From Eledone cirrhosa (taxonomy: Eukaryota; Mollusca; Cephalopoda; Octopoda; Eledonidae): a DNA stretch of 64,000 bases. The notes under the pieces were generated by a model. It did not search any database and was not told the origin of the DNA. It worked only from the letters and a program-made list of their open reading frames with translations. Position numbers and translations under genes: made by a program. Below, piece after piece: positions 1 through 12,000 of the stretch; the first letter of the stretch is position 1; every line of letters starts with the position of its first letter. The stretch covers positions 4,121,275-4,185,274 of the forward strand of contig OZ024742.1 in the NCBI GenBank assembly GCA_964016885.1, given 5' to 3'.

Positions 1-18
1 TTCTAAGGATGTTTTAGT

Positions 19-587
19 GATGAGGCAAGCTTTCATGTTTCAGGGAAACTGAACACAATGTGAGAATCTGGGGATCAGAACACCCCCATGTGACTAAGGA
101 ACTTCACCGAGATAGTCCAAAGGTGAATGTGTGGTGTGGGATTATGTGCAATCGAATCATTGGTAGATTTTTCTTCAACGAGACATCAATTACTGCAAAT
201 GTTTACCTTGAACTTTTGACTGAATGTGTGGCACCACAACTGGATGACCTTCAACCAACAATCATTTTCCAGCAAGATCGAGCACCACCACATTGGGGAC
301 TGCATGTTCGTGGGTTCCTAAATTAAACATTTCCAGACTGGTGGATTGGAAGGGATAGCCCAATTCCCTGACCACCTAGTTCCCCAGATATCACTCCCAT
401 GGACTTCTTTCTATGGGGTTATGTTGAAGATATCATCTATCGAACAAAGATACAAGACATCACTGATATAAAGCAAAAGATCACTGATGCTATTGTCCCC
501 ATTGATGAGGTTACGCTACAGCAAACATGGCAAAAAATCGAGTACCGTCTTTATGTGATTCGTACAATTAATGGTGCCCATATATAG
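19..587 (+). pseudogene. Decayed IS630/Tc1/mariner-superfamily DDE transposase
   Basis: The translation keeps the catalytic core of a cut-and-paste transposase, which would bind its element's terminal repeats and cut and rejoin DNA. Seen: FSDEASFH around 13-36 (first catalytic Asp), VRIWGSEHPHV from 60, DSPKVNVWCGI, FQQDRAPPHW near 268-297 (second Asp), then FPDWWIGRDSPI and SPDITPMDFFLWGY near 380-422 (third Asp). About 36 residues separate the second and third Asp. It is broken. A frameshift near 45-57 separates the first Asp from the rest. TAA at 324-326 sits in the usual LNxxFP stretch, and a TGA near 369-371 replaces the usual Trp before PPxSPD. The frame ends at TIN GAHI, as such proteins often do. 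The 5' part lies outside the window and I could not identify terminal inverted repeats. The superfamily is secure; the subfamily is not assigned. Confidence 0.85.
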
Positions 588-769
588 GTGTATTAAATTA
601 GTTTTAAAAAACTTCAATATCTTCTCCTCATTTTGTAATAATTTTCACATATTTGTCTTTTCATTTGCTTTTGTAATAATTGCTTTAAATTGTAAAGAGA
701 CTTTATGGACAGCTTCTATATCTAAGAGTCTAAAGTCTGTCTTAAGCCAGAAGACTCATTTGGCCGGTG

Positions 770-1002
770 GTTATCCCGATTTCATGGTATGAAGCGACTG
801 TGAGTACAAGACTTTCCACTGGACGCCAGTCCATCGCAAGGTTAAACCCCCAGCTATTGCTGGTACTCATTTTCAGCTGAGTATACTGGAGCAACGTGAA
901 ATGAAGTATTTTGCTCAAGAACACAGCATGCAACTCAGGAATCGAACCCACGACATTATGATCGTAAGTCGAACACCCTTACCACTAGGCCACGTGCCTC
1001 AC
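770..1002 (-). mobile_element. tRNA-derived SINE (type with CTGGCGTCCAGTGG body)
   Basis: On the minus strand the head reads like a tRNA gene: box A-like TGGCCTAGTGG near 990-980 and box B GGTTCGATTCC near 944-934. A SINE body follows, with GTTCTTGAGCAAAATAC and GGACTGGCGTCCAGTGG. A second copy of the same family lies at 3121-3346 in the same orientation. Pol III transcription from internal A and B boxes is known for such elements. It abuts a (CA)n tract at its tRNA-like end. Confidence 0.75.
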
Positions 1003-1046
1003 CACACACACACACACGCACACACACACACACACACACACGTGTG

Positions 1047-1103
<57 letters not shown>

Positions 1104-1137
1104 GTGTGTGTATGTGTGTGTATGTGTGTGTATATAT
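1003..1137. repeat. (CA)n / (TA)n / (TG)n compound microsatellite
   Basis: A CA run is followed by a TA run and then a TG run with a few interruptions. The two open frames across it are low-complexity Thr-His and Val-Cys repeats and are not genes. Confidence 0.95.
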
Positions 1138-1142
1138 ATTGT

Positions 1143-1310
1143 GAAGGCGCGTGGCTGAGTGATTAGAGAATTGGATTCGCAATCGTGAGGTTATAAGTTC
1201 GATTCCCTGACCGGTTGATGCATTATGTCCTTGGGCAAGACACATTATTTCCCGTTGCTCCTTCTACCTGGATTTGCGACCGATAGACAGTATTAGCAAT
1301 ATGAAAGACC
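1143..1310 (+). mobile_element. tRNA-derived SINE, plus strand
   Basis: GGCGCGTGGCTGAGTG at the start resembles a tRNA 5' end with box A. AGTTCGATTCCCTGACC near 1196-1212 is a box B. The body continues with TCCTTGGGCAAGACAC, a string common in cephalopod SINEs. The 3' limit is uncertain. Confidence 0.7.
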
Positions 1311-1319
1311 AATGGAAAC

Positions 1320-2198
1320 ATTTGACTAAAGTAGATCGACTGTCGATATAATTGTTAAGTAATGTATATTAGTGTGTAATAGAAGCTTAAGCTTACACAC
1401 ACTTACACACATATATATATATATAGTTTGAAGTGTATGGCATATGTTATTAAACTTGCCACAAAGTAGCACGTCTAGTGTATGAGCATGATCAATTAAA
1501 TCGACCACAGTATTTCTCAGCTGTTAATGATATTAATGCTTCGGGGAAGAATTCAGCCAAGCAAAATTTGACCCCAGTGAGATTTTAGATCTGAAATTTA
1601 AAGGATTGAAATGAACAAACAATACATGGCATTTTCCCAACATGTTATCAATTTGTCCATCCACTGCCCTTAGGTAATATAGGATATTATCATCAATTTT
1701 ATACTCGATGAGAAATATCCTCGCTTCATGTAACAAAATTTTAACATATGTTTAAAATATGAAAATGTTGAATAAAATAAAATTTGGTGGAAAATGCTAT
1801 CAGTGATATTTAACAAGGGGCAGCAGAAAGGTTGAGTAACTGATAACCTATAACTGGAAATGTATTGTGTAACTTGTGCCTGACAGGAGAAACCAAACAA
1901 TTTCTTGCATCTCCAATAATGTTTTACATCGTTTACATGAACACTTGGACTACACTCTTGTGCTAAGCTAAGCTAATAGAAGAATGCATTGGGAAACCAG
2001 AAAATGACCAACACGGAAGGCTAAAGGAAAGATGACACATATTCAGTAAACTTTACTAACATTAAAACTAAATATATATCTGACATGGCTACGTGATATC
2101 AGCGAAAATATAAAGCTATTTCCACTAATGACCAATATTATGTATTACTAAAATATATTACATATATTGATTATAGTGGATACATTTATCAAGTAAGA
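1320..2198. other. AT-rich DNA without recognised gene
   Basis: I see only short (TA)n and (CA)n runs (for example 1394-1425) and no coding signal above background on either strand. Confidence 0.6.
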
Positions 2199-2238
2199 CA
2201 TATAGACATATATGTTAATAAACATATATGTCTATATG
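2199..2238. repeat. Perfect 18-bp inverted repeat with 4-nt loop
   Basis: Positions 2199-2216 and 2221-2238 are exact reverse complements separated by AATA. The arm reads CATATAGACATATATGTT. It sits in (TA)-rich DNA, so simple-sequence expansion is a possible origin. Confidence 0.85.
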
Positions 2239-3120
2239 CTTATATATTATATATACCAGCTTATATATTATATATATATATATATCCAAAATCCACCCCT
2301 CACTAATGTTGTCCAACGAAGAGGTAAAAGCCCTTACTGCTTTGCATCAAATTCATCACAGTTCATTCTTTACTAAACTGTTTGGACTGGAGTAACTTAA
2401 ACTAATATCATATTCAAGGCCACAATCCTCCGCTCTGTTCGGTAATGGAACTCATGCCCTTAATCGCACTAATCCACCAACGTTCATACAAATATACATA
2501 GTGTGTGTGTTTTGCTAAATTCAGGTTTGTTTTACTACAGCATTTGAACTTCTTTTCCAATAAGTATATATACTATATTAAAATAATCCCAAAATGTCTG
2601 CTCTATTTAGGTTACAAAATAAAATGAAAAACACAATCGATATCCATAAGCATGTGTACTTTAAATATTAGTGTTTGATTTATAAAGTATATATTTACAT
2701 GACCATCACCTTTATATGACTGACAAGTTAGGTTGGTGTAAATACTCCTGCAAATATAATGCCTATAGTATGTTTTTACTTTCTTGGAAAGTTAAGTATA
2801 AAACATGTGTATTTGACATATCTCTTTCACTAAATTTTCTTTTGCTATGCATGTATGCCTATATATGCCTGTATATATTTATGTATGTCTGAATGTAATT
2901 ATATCTGTCTGTATGTATACACACAGTTTATAGGGTCCAATATTTACCAATTTCCTCGATGATTTTATTCAACGGTTCTGTTATTTACTAACGTTTCGCT
3001 CTGTTGCCATTAGACGGTTACACACGAAAGGAAACGATGCAACACATGATCAAATTATTCTGGCATCCCTGACAAATGAACTATGCCTCATAATTGTCTA
3101 ATGTCTATCTCGAACCCGTT
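2239..3120. other. AT-rich intergenic DNA
   Basis: It contains a (TA)n run near 2265-2285. I see no gene, RNA or transposon signature. Confidence 0.55.
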
Positions 3121-3346
3121 GCTTATCCCGGTTTTCGTGACGCCACTGAGATTACAAGATTCACCCATGGATAGGACACCAGTCCATCGCAAAGTAAAAC
3201 CCCCAGCTATTGCTGATACTAATTTTTAACTAGGTATAGCGGAGCTACGTGAAATGAAGTATTTTGGTCAAGAACACAACCCAGTCCAGCAATCGAACCC
3301 ATGGCATTATGATAGTAAGTCCAACACCCTTACTACTAGACCACAC
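3121..3346 (-). mobile_element. tRNA-derived SINE, second copy of the 770-1002 family
   Basis: The body matches the first copy motif for motif on the minus strand: the GGTTCGATTGC box B-like site near 3300-3288, TGTTCTTGACCAAAATAC, and a degenerate GGACTGGTGTCC. Point differences are frequent, so it is an old copy. Confidence 0.75.
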
Positions 3347-4402
3347 AATTTCACGTATCATAATTGTTGAGAAAGAAAATAAATGAGGCCTGCGAAGTAT
3401 TATATGTTGTAGCATTCGTAGGCAAAATTTTCTGTATGAAAAAATAACTTTCATAAATTGTCATGCAGCGCTAGAAATATTCAATTCCAATTACATTCAT
3501 TTGTTTTGCAATAATATACGAATATATACTCCTCTCACATAATATATATTTCTACTTTAGAGTTTATTAAATTTTAGTCATAAGCAATACTGAATCAATC
3601 TTGAAATAGAAGCTAATCAAATATGCCGCTCATTTTTCTATATAATCTAAAAGGAACATTTATTATATATATATATATATATATCTGTTATATTTAATAT
3701 AAATATCTGACAATAATTTGAATATATATATCGGAGAGAAATGTATAGATTGGTTTTACATTTCGACGATGGTAGCACATTTGTTGGCAATAATTGATAA
3801 CATTAGATACACATGTGAGAACAGTGTGTGTCTTCCTTTTGCAAATATAGTCCACAGATCAAGTATGGATGAAAGAAATTCTGTGAAGGAATTTCAGCAA
3901 CGTCACAATGAACAAAACCGATTTGATTGATGGCATAAGTATTTGATAAATGATACGAAGATTTCATCATATGAGAGACACATATAAAAGCAGAAAGAAC
4001 GTTGACAATGTAATGGCGCAAGATAGGATGTCACGTGGAGTTATGTGGTATTTCTAAATATGTAGTTAATAATCAACTGAACACAGCGACATTGCTTTCA
4101 ATGATGATATCAAAATATAACGCAGATTTGACAGCGCTGTTTCCGATCAACTTAGACAACAAAGAGGTGCGTAAACGCTTGTTAAATCGACAAATTTTAA
4201 TGAGTCTCGTTTCCAACATTAAAGAATTTCTTATAATAACATCTCGCCACTTCATACTCCAAATTACCATCTCAATATTGAATTCAACTTAATTTTCCAG
4301 TCTTCAACCAGTGTGTCGACGCTATTATATTTGAAGCAACGATATAAAAGAACGTCATCTAATTAGAACATAGGAAACAGTTAATACGTACAAATACACA
4401 CA
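3347..4402. other. AT-rich DNA without recognised gene
   Basis: A (TA)n run lies near 3664-3684. The small open frames at 3718-3930 and 4035-4292 show no recognisable domain and overlap comparable frames on the other strand, so I treat them as chance. Confidence 0.55.
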
Positions 4403-4408
4403 CATATT

Positions 4409-4442
<34 letters not shown>

Positions 4443-4445
<3 letters not shown>

Positions 4446-4913
4446 TATGAAGAGAGAAGGAACATTTAGATATAATTAGTAATAAAATGTATCATACACT
4501 CTGGTCGAGTAATCTTTGAAGTGTGGTGACTGCTGGAAAGCTGCCATTACTCATACTTCTCTCCTCCTTCACCACCTCTTCTACGGCTTCGATATAAATA
4601 CCCCCTCCGCCTCCGTGGTATTTTCTTCGGGGTTATAGGAGGCTTAGCTCTGTTTCTCGACCGTTATATCGCGTGACTATCTCCCCCTCCGCCTTTTGGG
4701 ATTCTTTCTCAGGTCGTGTAGACGCGTTCTTGAGGCTAGAAAAACGAGGTATCCTCTTGATAAGTCGGCAGACCTCGCAGAGACTCTATATCTTTATGAT
4801 GTATTGTTTTTGTTTATGCCACGAAACTACGTAGTCGAGGAATCTAGGAGCAGTTTAGGTATGATACATTTTATTACTAATTATATCTAAATGTTCCTTC
4901 TCTCTTCATAATG
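4443..4913. mobile_element. 471-bp MITE with perfect 55-bp TIRs and TA target duplication
   Basis: The left end 4443-4497 (CATTATGAAGAGAGAAGG...) is the exact reverse complement of the right end 4859-4913 over all 55 bases. TA dinucleotides flank both ends (4441-4442 and 4914-4915), as expected for Tc1/mariner-type target duplication, although the left flank is a (TA)n run. The interior has no transposase; its 64-codon frame at 4696-4890 resembles nothing I know. Identical TIRs suggest a fairly recent insertion of a non-autonomous element moved in trans. Confidence 0.85.
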
Positions 4914-5072
4914 TATTTTTAACTCTGATACTGGTTCAGTCTGGTTCAACCGGATTGGTCTGTCCCAGTCATTCATCGAGCAACATCGGTAAGGTTGGCA
5001 CCATTAACTCACGGATGGGTGTGGATGAATTCATGTATATGTGTGTGTCCGCATGTATCTGTGTGTTTCTAA

Positions 5073-5378
<306 letters not shown>

Positions 5379-5379
5379 T

Positions 5380-6164
5380 ATGTATTCAGTACCTTACTTA
5401 CTGTGGTTACCTCCGATTCAACCCGGAATAATTTACCTATATATATATATATATATATTTACTTACTCTTGGCGCAGCAGATTTGAAAAAAATTCCCGGT
5501 ATAAGGTTAGCATTTCTTTGTTTATTTTATATATATGAATATTTATTGTTCCTTATATCTCATTCTGTTATTTTGCCCGAGAAAATATCTGTATGTGTCA
5601 TCAAATGTTGTACACACATAGATATTTTTTCAATTTCCAATTGAGTTCTTAGCACGTGGCCTGAATTCCCTTCAGAGTTCATTGTCACGCGCATGTATTG
5701 TTTTTTTTTGGCGGTAATTCACTTCCTCATTTTTTTTAATCAGTTCGAGCACTTCTTTCAGAACTGCTGGACTGGCAACCTGACAGATACCTCAGGCAGA
5801 GAAAGTGATTATCGCTAAATGCTGATGTTGGTTAGATTATCAATATTAGTATTATTGGGGCACCCACTGATGAATTATAAGAGCCCACTTGAATATATAT
5901 CTATTGATGGTATACAAGCTCCTACATAAATTGGTATAATTTCACCCAAATTGTAGGAATCCTATAATGAAACGAGACGTCCGTCTGGGAAGAGATATAT
6001 TAGATATGTCTCATTTGAAATAATACAGCCAATTTTCCACGCAATACTTTTAGTTAGCACCCCGAACACATAATTGGGAATATAATCACTTATTTCCTAA
6101 TGTTTGTTGAGTGAGTTGGAATTTGGCCGGAGTATCGCTAAAAAGCTTTCTCCGATATTGTATT

Positions 6165-6165
<1 letters not shown>
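5380..6165. other. Intergenic DNA without recognised feature
   Basis: A short (TA)n run lies at 5438-5458. I see nothing else I can name. Confidence 0.55.
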
Positions 6166-6237
<72 letters not shown>

Positions 6238-6250
6238 TATATAAATATAT
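6166..6250. repeat. (TA)n microsatellite
   Basis: Almost uninterrupted TA dinucleotides for about 85 bp. Confidence 0.95.
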
Positions 6251-6800
6251 ATACAAACGCATATACATATAAATAAATATATCTACACATGAGTATATAT
6301 ATATAAACATATAACTATACACCCACTAATACTTTTATATAACTGACGCATATGAACCAAGCAGATATTGTTTTTGTGAAAGTGATTATTCCTTACAATT
6401 GTTTCCTTATTAAACCCCATTCACATGAGCGGCGATGAATCTTCCGTTGGTTTCGACCACATGAGAACTCAGGTCATTGTTTAAAGTGTAAGCATTGGAG
6501 AATCTAATTCCCATATACACGTGGAACATTATTTTCTAAATATAAATATATACATGTGGTTGGGAGAGAGAGCGTGTGTGTGGGTGTATGTGTGTACGTG
6601 TGTGTTTGTGTGAGTGTATTTTTATATTTGTGCTTACTAGTATGAAACTATACTTGAGTTGCGTCCCTTTATCCCAAAAGTAAAACGAACGACTGAAAGA
6701 TTCGATAAAGTGTAATCCTAGGAGACTGTAATATTTCCTGGAGTTGATGTTACAGTATGGGCGTTGCTCAAATACAGAAAACAGTAAAATGGTAATTAAT
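6251..6800. other. Intergenic DNA upstream of the satellite-bearing LINE
   Basis: A degenerate (GT)n stretch lies near 6570-6620. No gene is recognised. Confidence 0.5.
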
Positions 6801-7099
6801 TACCAAAAACTATGATATGAATGTGTTAGGTAGAGAAAACCAAGGATGATCGTTGACGTCTGGTGGGAAGACATTACCAACAAAGAAGACCATCAACGAC
6901 CCCAATAACATGTGTCTAACATCACGTGAAAGCGTCGACGGGTGGGGCACATCACACGACTCACAAGTGAGAATCATGCTAATCAAGTCCTGTATTGGTA
7001 CTGCTCCTGGAAAATAGGCGAAGAGGACGTCCTAAGATGTACTGGAGGCAAACACTAGACAAACACCTGAAATCCCTCAACAAAAGCTGGAACGATGTA
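6800..7099 (+). pseudogene. Decayed LINE reverse-transcriptase ORF, C-terminal part (5' flank of the satellite)
   Basis: Read with frameshifts, the plus strand gives VWWEDITNKEDHQRP from 6861, then KRRRVGHITRL and ANQVLYW, then RGRPKMYWRQTL from 7022, and LNKSWNDV up to 7099. Each piece has a counterpart in the same order at the end of the open LINE frame at 50851-52671: IKWSDHVTNQEV, KRRLGWFGHTLRL, ANQVLKW, RGRPKMNWRQTV and NRQWRDAV. The copy is dead: a TAA near 6906, a TGA near 6930 and a frameshift around 7005-7022. It runs directly and in frame into the first 48-bp satellite monomer at 7100. It belongs to the same clade as the 50-kb element but is clearly diverged from it, so it is a different family. 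Confidence 0.85.
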
Positions 7100-9099
7100 T
7101 TGATAGATGCAACTGACCGTGGTCAGTAGAGCACCATGGCTGTCACATTGATAGATGCAACTGACCATGGTCATTAGAGCATCACGGCTGTCACATTGAT
7201 AGATGCAACTGACCGTAGTCAGTAGAGCACCATGGCTGTCACATTGATAGATGCAACTGACTGGTCATTAGAGCACCATGGCTGTCACATTGATAGATGC
7301 AACTGACCGTGGTCATTAGAGCACCACGGCTGTCACATTGATAGATGCAACTGGCCGTAGTCAGTAGAGCACCATGGCTGTCACATTGATAGATGCAACT
7401 GACTGGTCATTAGAGCACCATGGCTGTCACATTGATAGATGCAATTGACCGTGGTCAGTAGAGCACCATGGCTGTCACATTGATAGATGCAACTGACTGT
7501 GGTCATTAGAGCACCATGGCTGTCACATTGATAGATGCAACTGACCGTTGTCATTAGAGCACCATGGCTGTCACATTGATAGATGCAACTGACTGTGGTC
7601 AGTAGAGCACCATGGCTGTCACATTGATAGATGCAACTGACCGTGGTCATTACAGCACCATGGCAGTCACATTGATAGATGCAACTGACCGTGGTCATTA
7701 GAGCACCATGGCTGTCACATTGATAGATGCAACTGACCGTGGTCAGTAGAGCACCATGGATGTCACATTGATAGATGCAACTGACCGTAGTCAGTAGAGC
7801 ACCATGGCTGTCACATTGATAGATGCAACTGACCGTGGTCAGTAGAGCACCATGGCTGTCACATTGATAGATGCAACTGACTGTGGTCATTACAGCACCA
7901 TGGCTGTCACATTGATAGATGCAACTGACCGTGGTCAGTAGAGCACCATGGCTGTCACATTGATAGATGCAACTGACCGTGGTCAGTAGAGCACCATGGC
8001 TGTCACATTGATAGATGCAACTGACCGTGGTCATTAGAGCACCATGGCTGTCACATTGATAGATGCAACTGACCGTGGTCAGTAGAGCACCATGGCTGTC
8101 ACATTGATAGATGCAACTGACCGTGGTCAGTAGAGCACCATGGCTGTCACATTGATAGATGCAACTGACTGTGGTCAGTAGAGCACCATGGCTGTCACAT
8201 TGATAGATGCAACTGACCGTGGTCATTACAGCACCATGGCTGTCACATTGATAGATGCAACTGACCATGGTCAGTAGAGCACCATAGCTGTCACATTGAT
8301 AGATGCAACTGACCGTGGTCAGTAGAGCACCATGGCTGTCACATTGATAGATGCAACTGGCCGTGGTCAGTAGAACACCATGTCTGTCACATTGATAGAT
8401 GCAACTGACCGTGGTCAGTAGAGCACCATGGCTGTCACATTGATAGATGCAACTGACCGTGGTCAGTAGAGCACCATGACTGTCACATTGATAGATGCAA
8501 CTGACCGTGGTCAGTAGAGCACCATGGCTGTCACAATGATAGATGAAACTGACCGTGGTCAGTAGAGCACCATGGCTGTCACAATGATAGATGCACCTGA
8601 CCGTGGTCAGTAGAGCACCATGGCTGTCACATTGATAGATGCAACTGACCGTGGTCAGTAGAGCACCATGGCTGTCACATTGATAGATGCAACTGACCGT
8701 GGTCAGTAGAGCACCATGGCTGTCACAATGATAGATGCAACTGACCGTGGTCAGTAGAGCACCATGGCTGTCACATTGTTAGATGCAACTGACCGTGGTC
8801 ATTACAGCACCATGGCTGTCACATTGATAGATGCAACTGACCGTGGTCATTACAGCACCATGGCTGTCACATTGATAGATGCAACTGACCGTGGTCAGTA
8901 GAGCACCATGGCTGTCACATTGATAGATGCAACTGACCGTGGTCAGTAGAGCACCATGGCTGTCACAATGATAGATGCAACTGACCGTGGTCAGTAGAGC
9001 ACCATGGCTGTCACATTGATAGATGCAACTGACCGTGGTCATTACAGCACCATGGCTGTCACATTGATAGATGCAACTGACCGTAGTCATTAGAGCACC

Positions 9100-12000
9100 A
9101 TGGCTGTCACATTGATAGATGCAACTGACCGTGGTCATTACAGCACCATGGCTGTCACATTGATAGATGCAACTGACCGTGGTCAGTAGAGCACCATGGT
9201 TGTCACATTGATAGATGCAACTGACCGTGGTCATTACAGCACCATGGCTGTCACATTGATAGATGCAACTGACCGTGGTCAGTAGAGCACCATGGTTGTC
9301 ACATTGATAGATGCAATTGACCGTAGTCATTACAGCACCATGGCTGTCACATTGATAGATGCAACTGACCGTTGTCATTACAGCACCATGGCTGTCACAA
9401 TGATAGATGCAACTGACCGTGGTCAGTAGAGCACCATGGCTGTCACATTGATAGATGCAACTGACTGTGGTCAGTAGAGCACCATGGTTGTCACATTGAG
9501 AGATGCAATTAACCGTGGTCATTAGAGCACCATGGATGTCACAATGATAGATGCAACTGACTGTGGTCAGTAGAGCACCATGGTTGTCACATTGATAGAT
9601 GCAACTGACTGTGGTCAGTAGAGCACCATGGTTGTCACATTGATAGAGGCAATTGACCGTGGTCATTAGAGCACCATGGTTGTCACATTGATAGATGCAA
9701 CTGACTGTGGTCAGTAGAGCACCATGGTTGTCACATTGATAGATGCAACTGACTGTGGTCAGTAGAGCACCATGGTTGTCACATTGATAGATGCAATTGA
9801 CCGTGGTCATTAGAGCACCATCGCTGTCACATTGATAGATGCAACTGACTGTGGTCAGTAGAGCACCATGGTTGTCACATTGATAGATGCAACTGACCGT
9901 GGTCATTACAGCACCATGGATGTCACAATGATAGATGCAACTGACCGTGGTCATTACAGCACTATGGCTGTCACATTGATAGATGCAACTGACTGTGGTC
10001 AGTAGAGCACCATGGTTGTCACATTGATAGATGCAATTGACCGTGGTCATTAGAGCACCATGGCTGTCACATTGATAGATGCAACTGACCGTGGTCATTA
10101 GAGCATCATGTAAGTCACATTGATAGATGCAACTGACCGTGGTCAGTAGAGCACCATGGCTGTCACATTGATAGATGCAACTGACCGTGGTCAGTAGAGC
10201 ACCATGGTTGTCACATTGATAGATGCAACTGACTGTGGTCAGTAGAGCACCATGGTTGTCACATTGATAGATGCAATTGACCGTGGTCATTAGAGCACCA
10301 TGGATGTCACATTGATAGATGCAACTGACCGTGGTCATTACAGCACCATGGCTGTCACATTGATAGATGCAACTGACCGTGGTCATTAGAGCACCATGGC
10401 TGTCACATTGATAGATGCAACTGACCGTGGTCATTAGAGCACCATGGCTGTCATATTGATAGATGCAACTGACCGTGGTCATTAGAGCACCATGGCTGTC
10501 ACATTGATAGATGCAACTGACCGTGGTCAGTAGAGCACCATGGCTGTCACATTGATAGATGCAACTGACCGTGGTCAGTAGAGCACCATGGCAGTCACAT
10601 TGATAGATGCAACTGACAGTGGTCATTACAGCACCATGGCTGTCACATTGATAGATGCAACTGACCGTGGTCAGTAGAGCACCATGACTGTCACATTGAT
10701 AGATGCAACTTACCGTGGTCAGTAGAACACCATGGCTGTCACATTGATAGATGCAATTGACCGTGGTCATTACAGCACCATGGCTGTCACATTGATAGAT
10801 GCAACTGACCGTGGTCATTACAGCACCATGGCTGTCACATTGATAGATGCAACTGACCGTAGTCATTAGAGCACCATGGCTGTCACATTGATAGATGCAA
10901 TTGACCGTGGTCAGTAGAGCACCATGCCTGTCACATTGATAGATGCAACTGACCGTGGTCATTACAGCACCATGGCTGTCACAATGATAGATGCAACTGA
11001 CCGTAGTCATTACAGCACCATGGCTGTCACATTGATAGATGCAACTGACCGTGGTCAGTAGTGCACTATGGCTGTCACAATGATAGATGCAACTGACCGT
11101 GGTCAGTAGAGCACCATGGCTGTCACAATGATAGATGCACCTGACCGTGGTCAGTAGAGCACCATGGCTGTCACATTGATAGATGCAACTGACCGTGGTC
11201 AGTAGAGCACCATGGCTGTCACATTGATAGATGCAACTGACCGTGGTCAGTAGAGCACCATGGCTGTCACAATGATAGATGCAACTGACCGTGGTCAGTA
11301 GAGCACCATGGCTGTCACATTGATAGATGCAACTGACCCTGGTCATTACAGCACCATGGCTGTCACATTGATAGATGCAACTGACCGTAGTCATTAGAGC
11401 ACCATGGCTGTTACATTGATAGATGCAACTGACCGTGGTCATTACAGCACCATGGCTGTCACATTGATAGATGCAACTGACCGTGGTCAGTAGAGCACCA
11501 TGGTTGTAACATTGATAGATGCAATTGACCGTGGTCATTAGAGCACCATGGATGTCACAATGATAGATGCAACTGACCGTGGTCAGTAGAGCAGCATGGT
11601 TGTCACATTGATAGATGCAACTGACCGTGGTCATTACAGCACCATGGCTGTCACATTGATAAATGCAACTGACCGTGGTCAGTAGAGCACCATGGCTGTC
11701 ACATTGATAGATGCAACTGACCGTGGTCAGTAGAGCACCATGGCTGTCACAATGATAGATGCAACTGACCGTGGTCAGTAGAGCACCATGGCTGTCACAT
11801 TGATAGATGCAACTGACCGTGGTCATTACAGCACCATGGCTGTCACATTGATAGATGCAACTGACCGTAGTCATTAGAGCACCATGGCTGTCACATTGAT
11901 AGATGCAACTGACCGTGGTCATTACAGCACCATGGCTGTCACATTGATAGATGCAACTGACCGTGGTCAGTAGAGCACCATGGTTGTCACATTGATAGAT

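Noticed and set aside
1143..1215. A functional tRNA gene
   Set aside because: A and B box-like motifs are present, but no cloverleaf is convincing and SINE body sequence follows directly.
4696..4890. A 64-codon gene inside the MITE
   Set aside because: It resembles no transposase and ends in the inverted repeat itself, so it is most likely chance.
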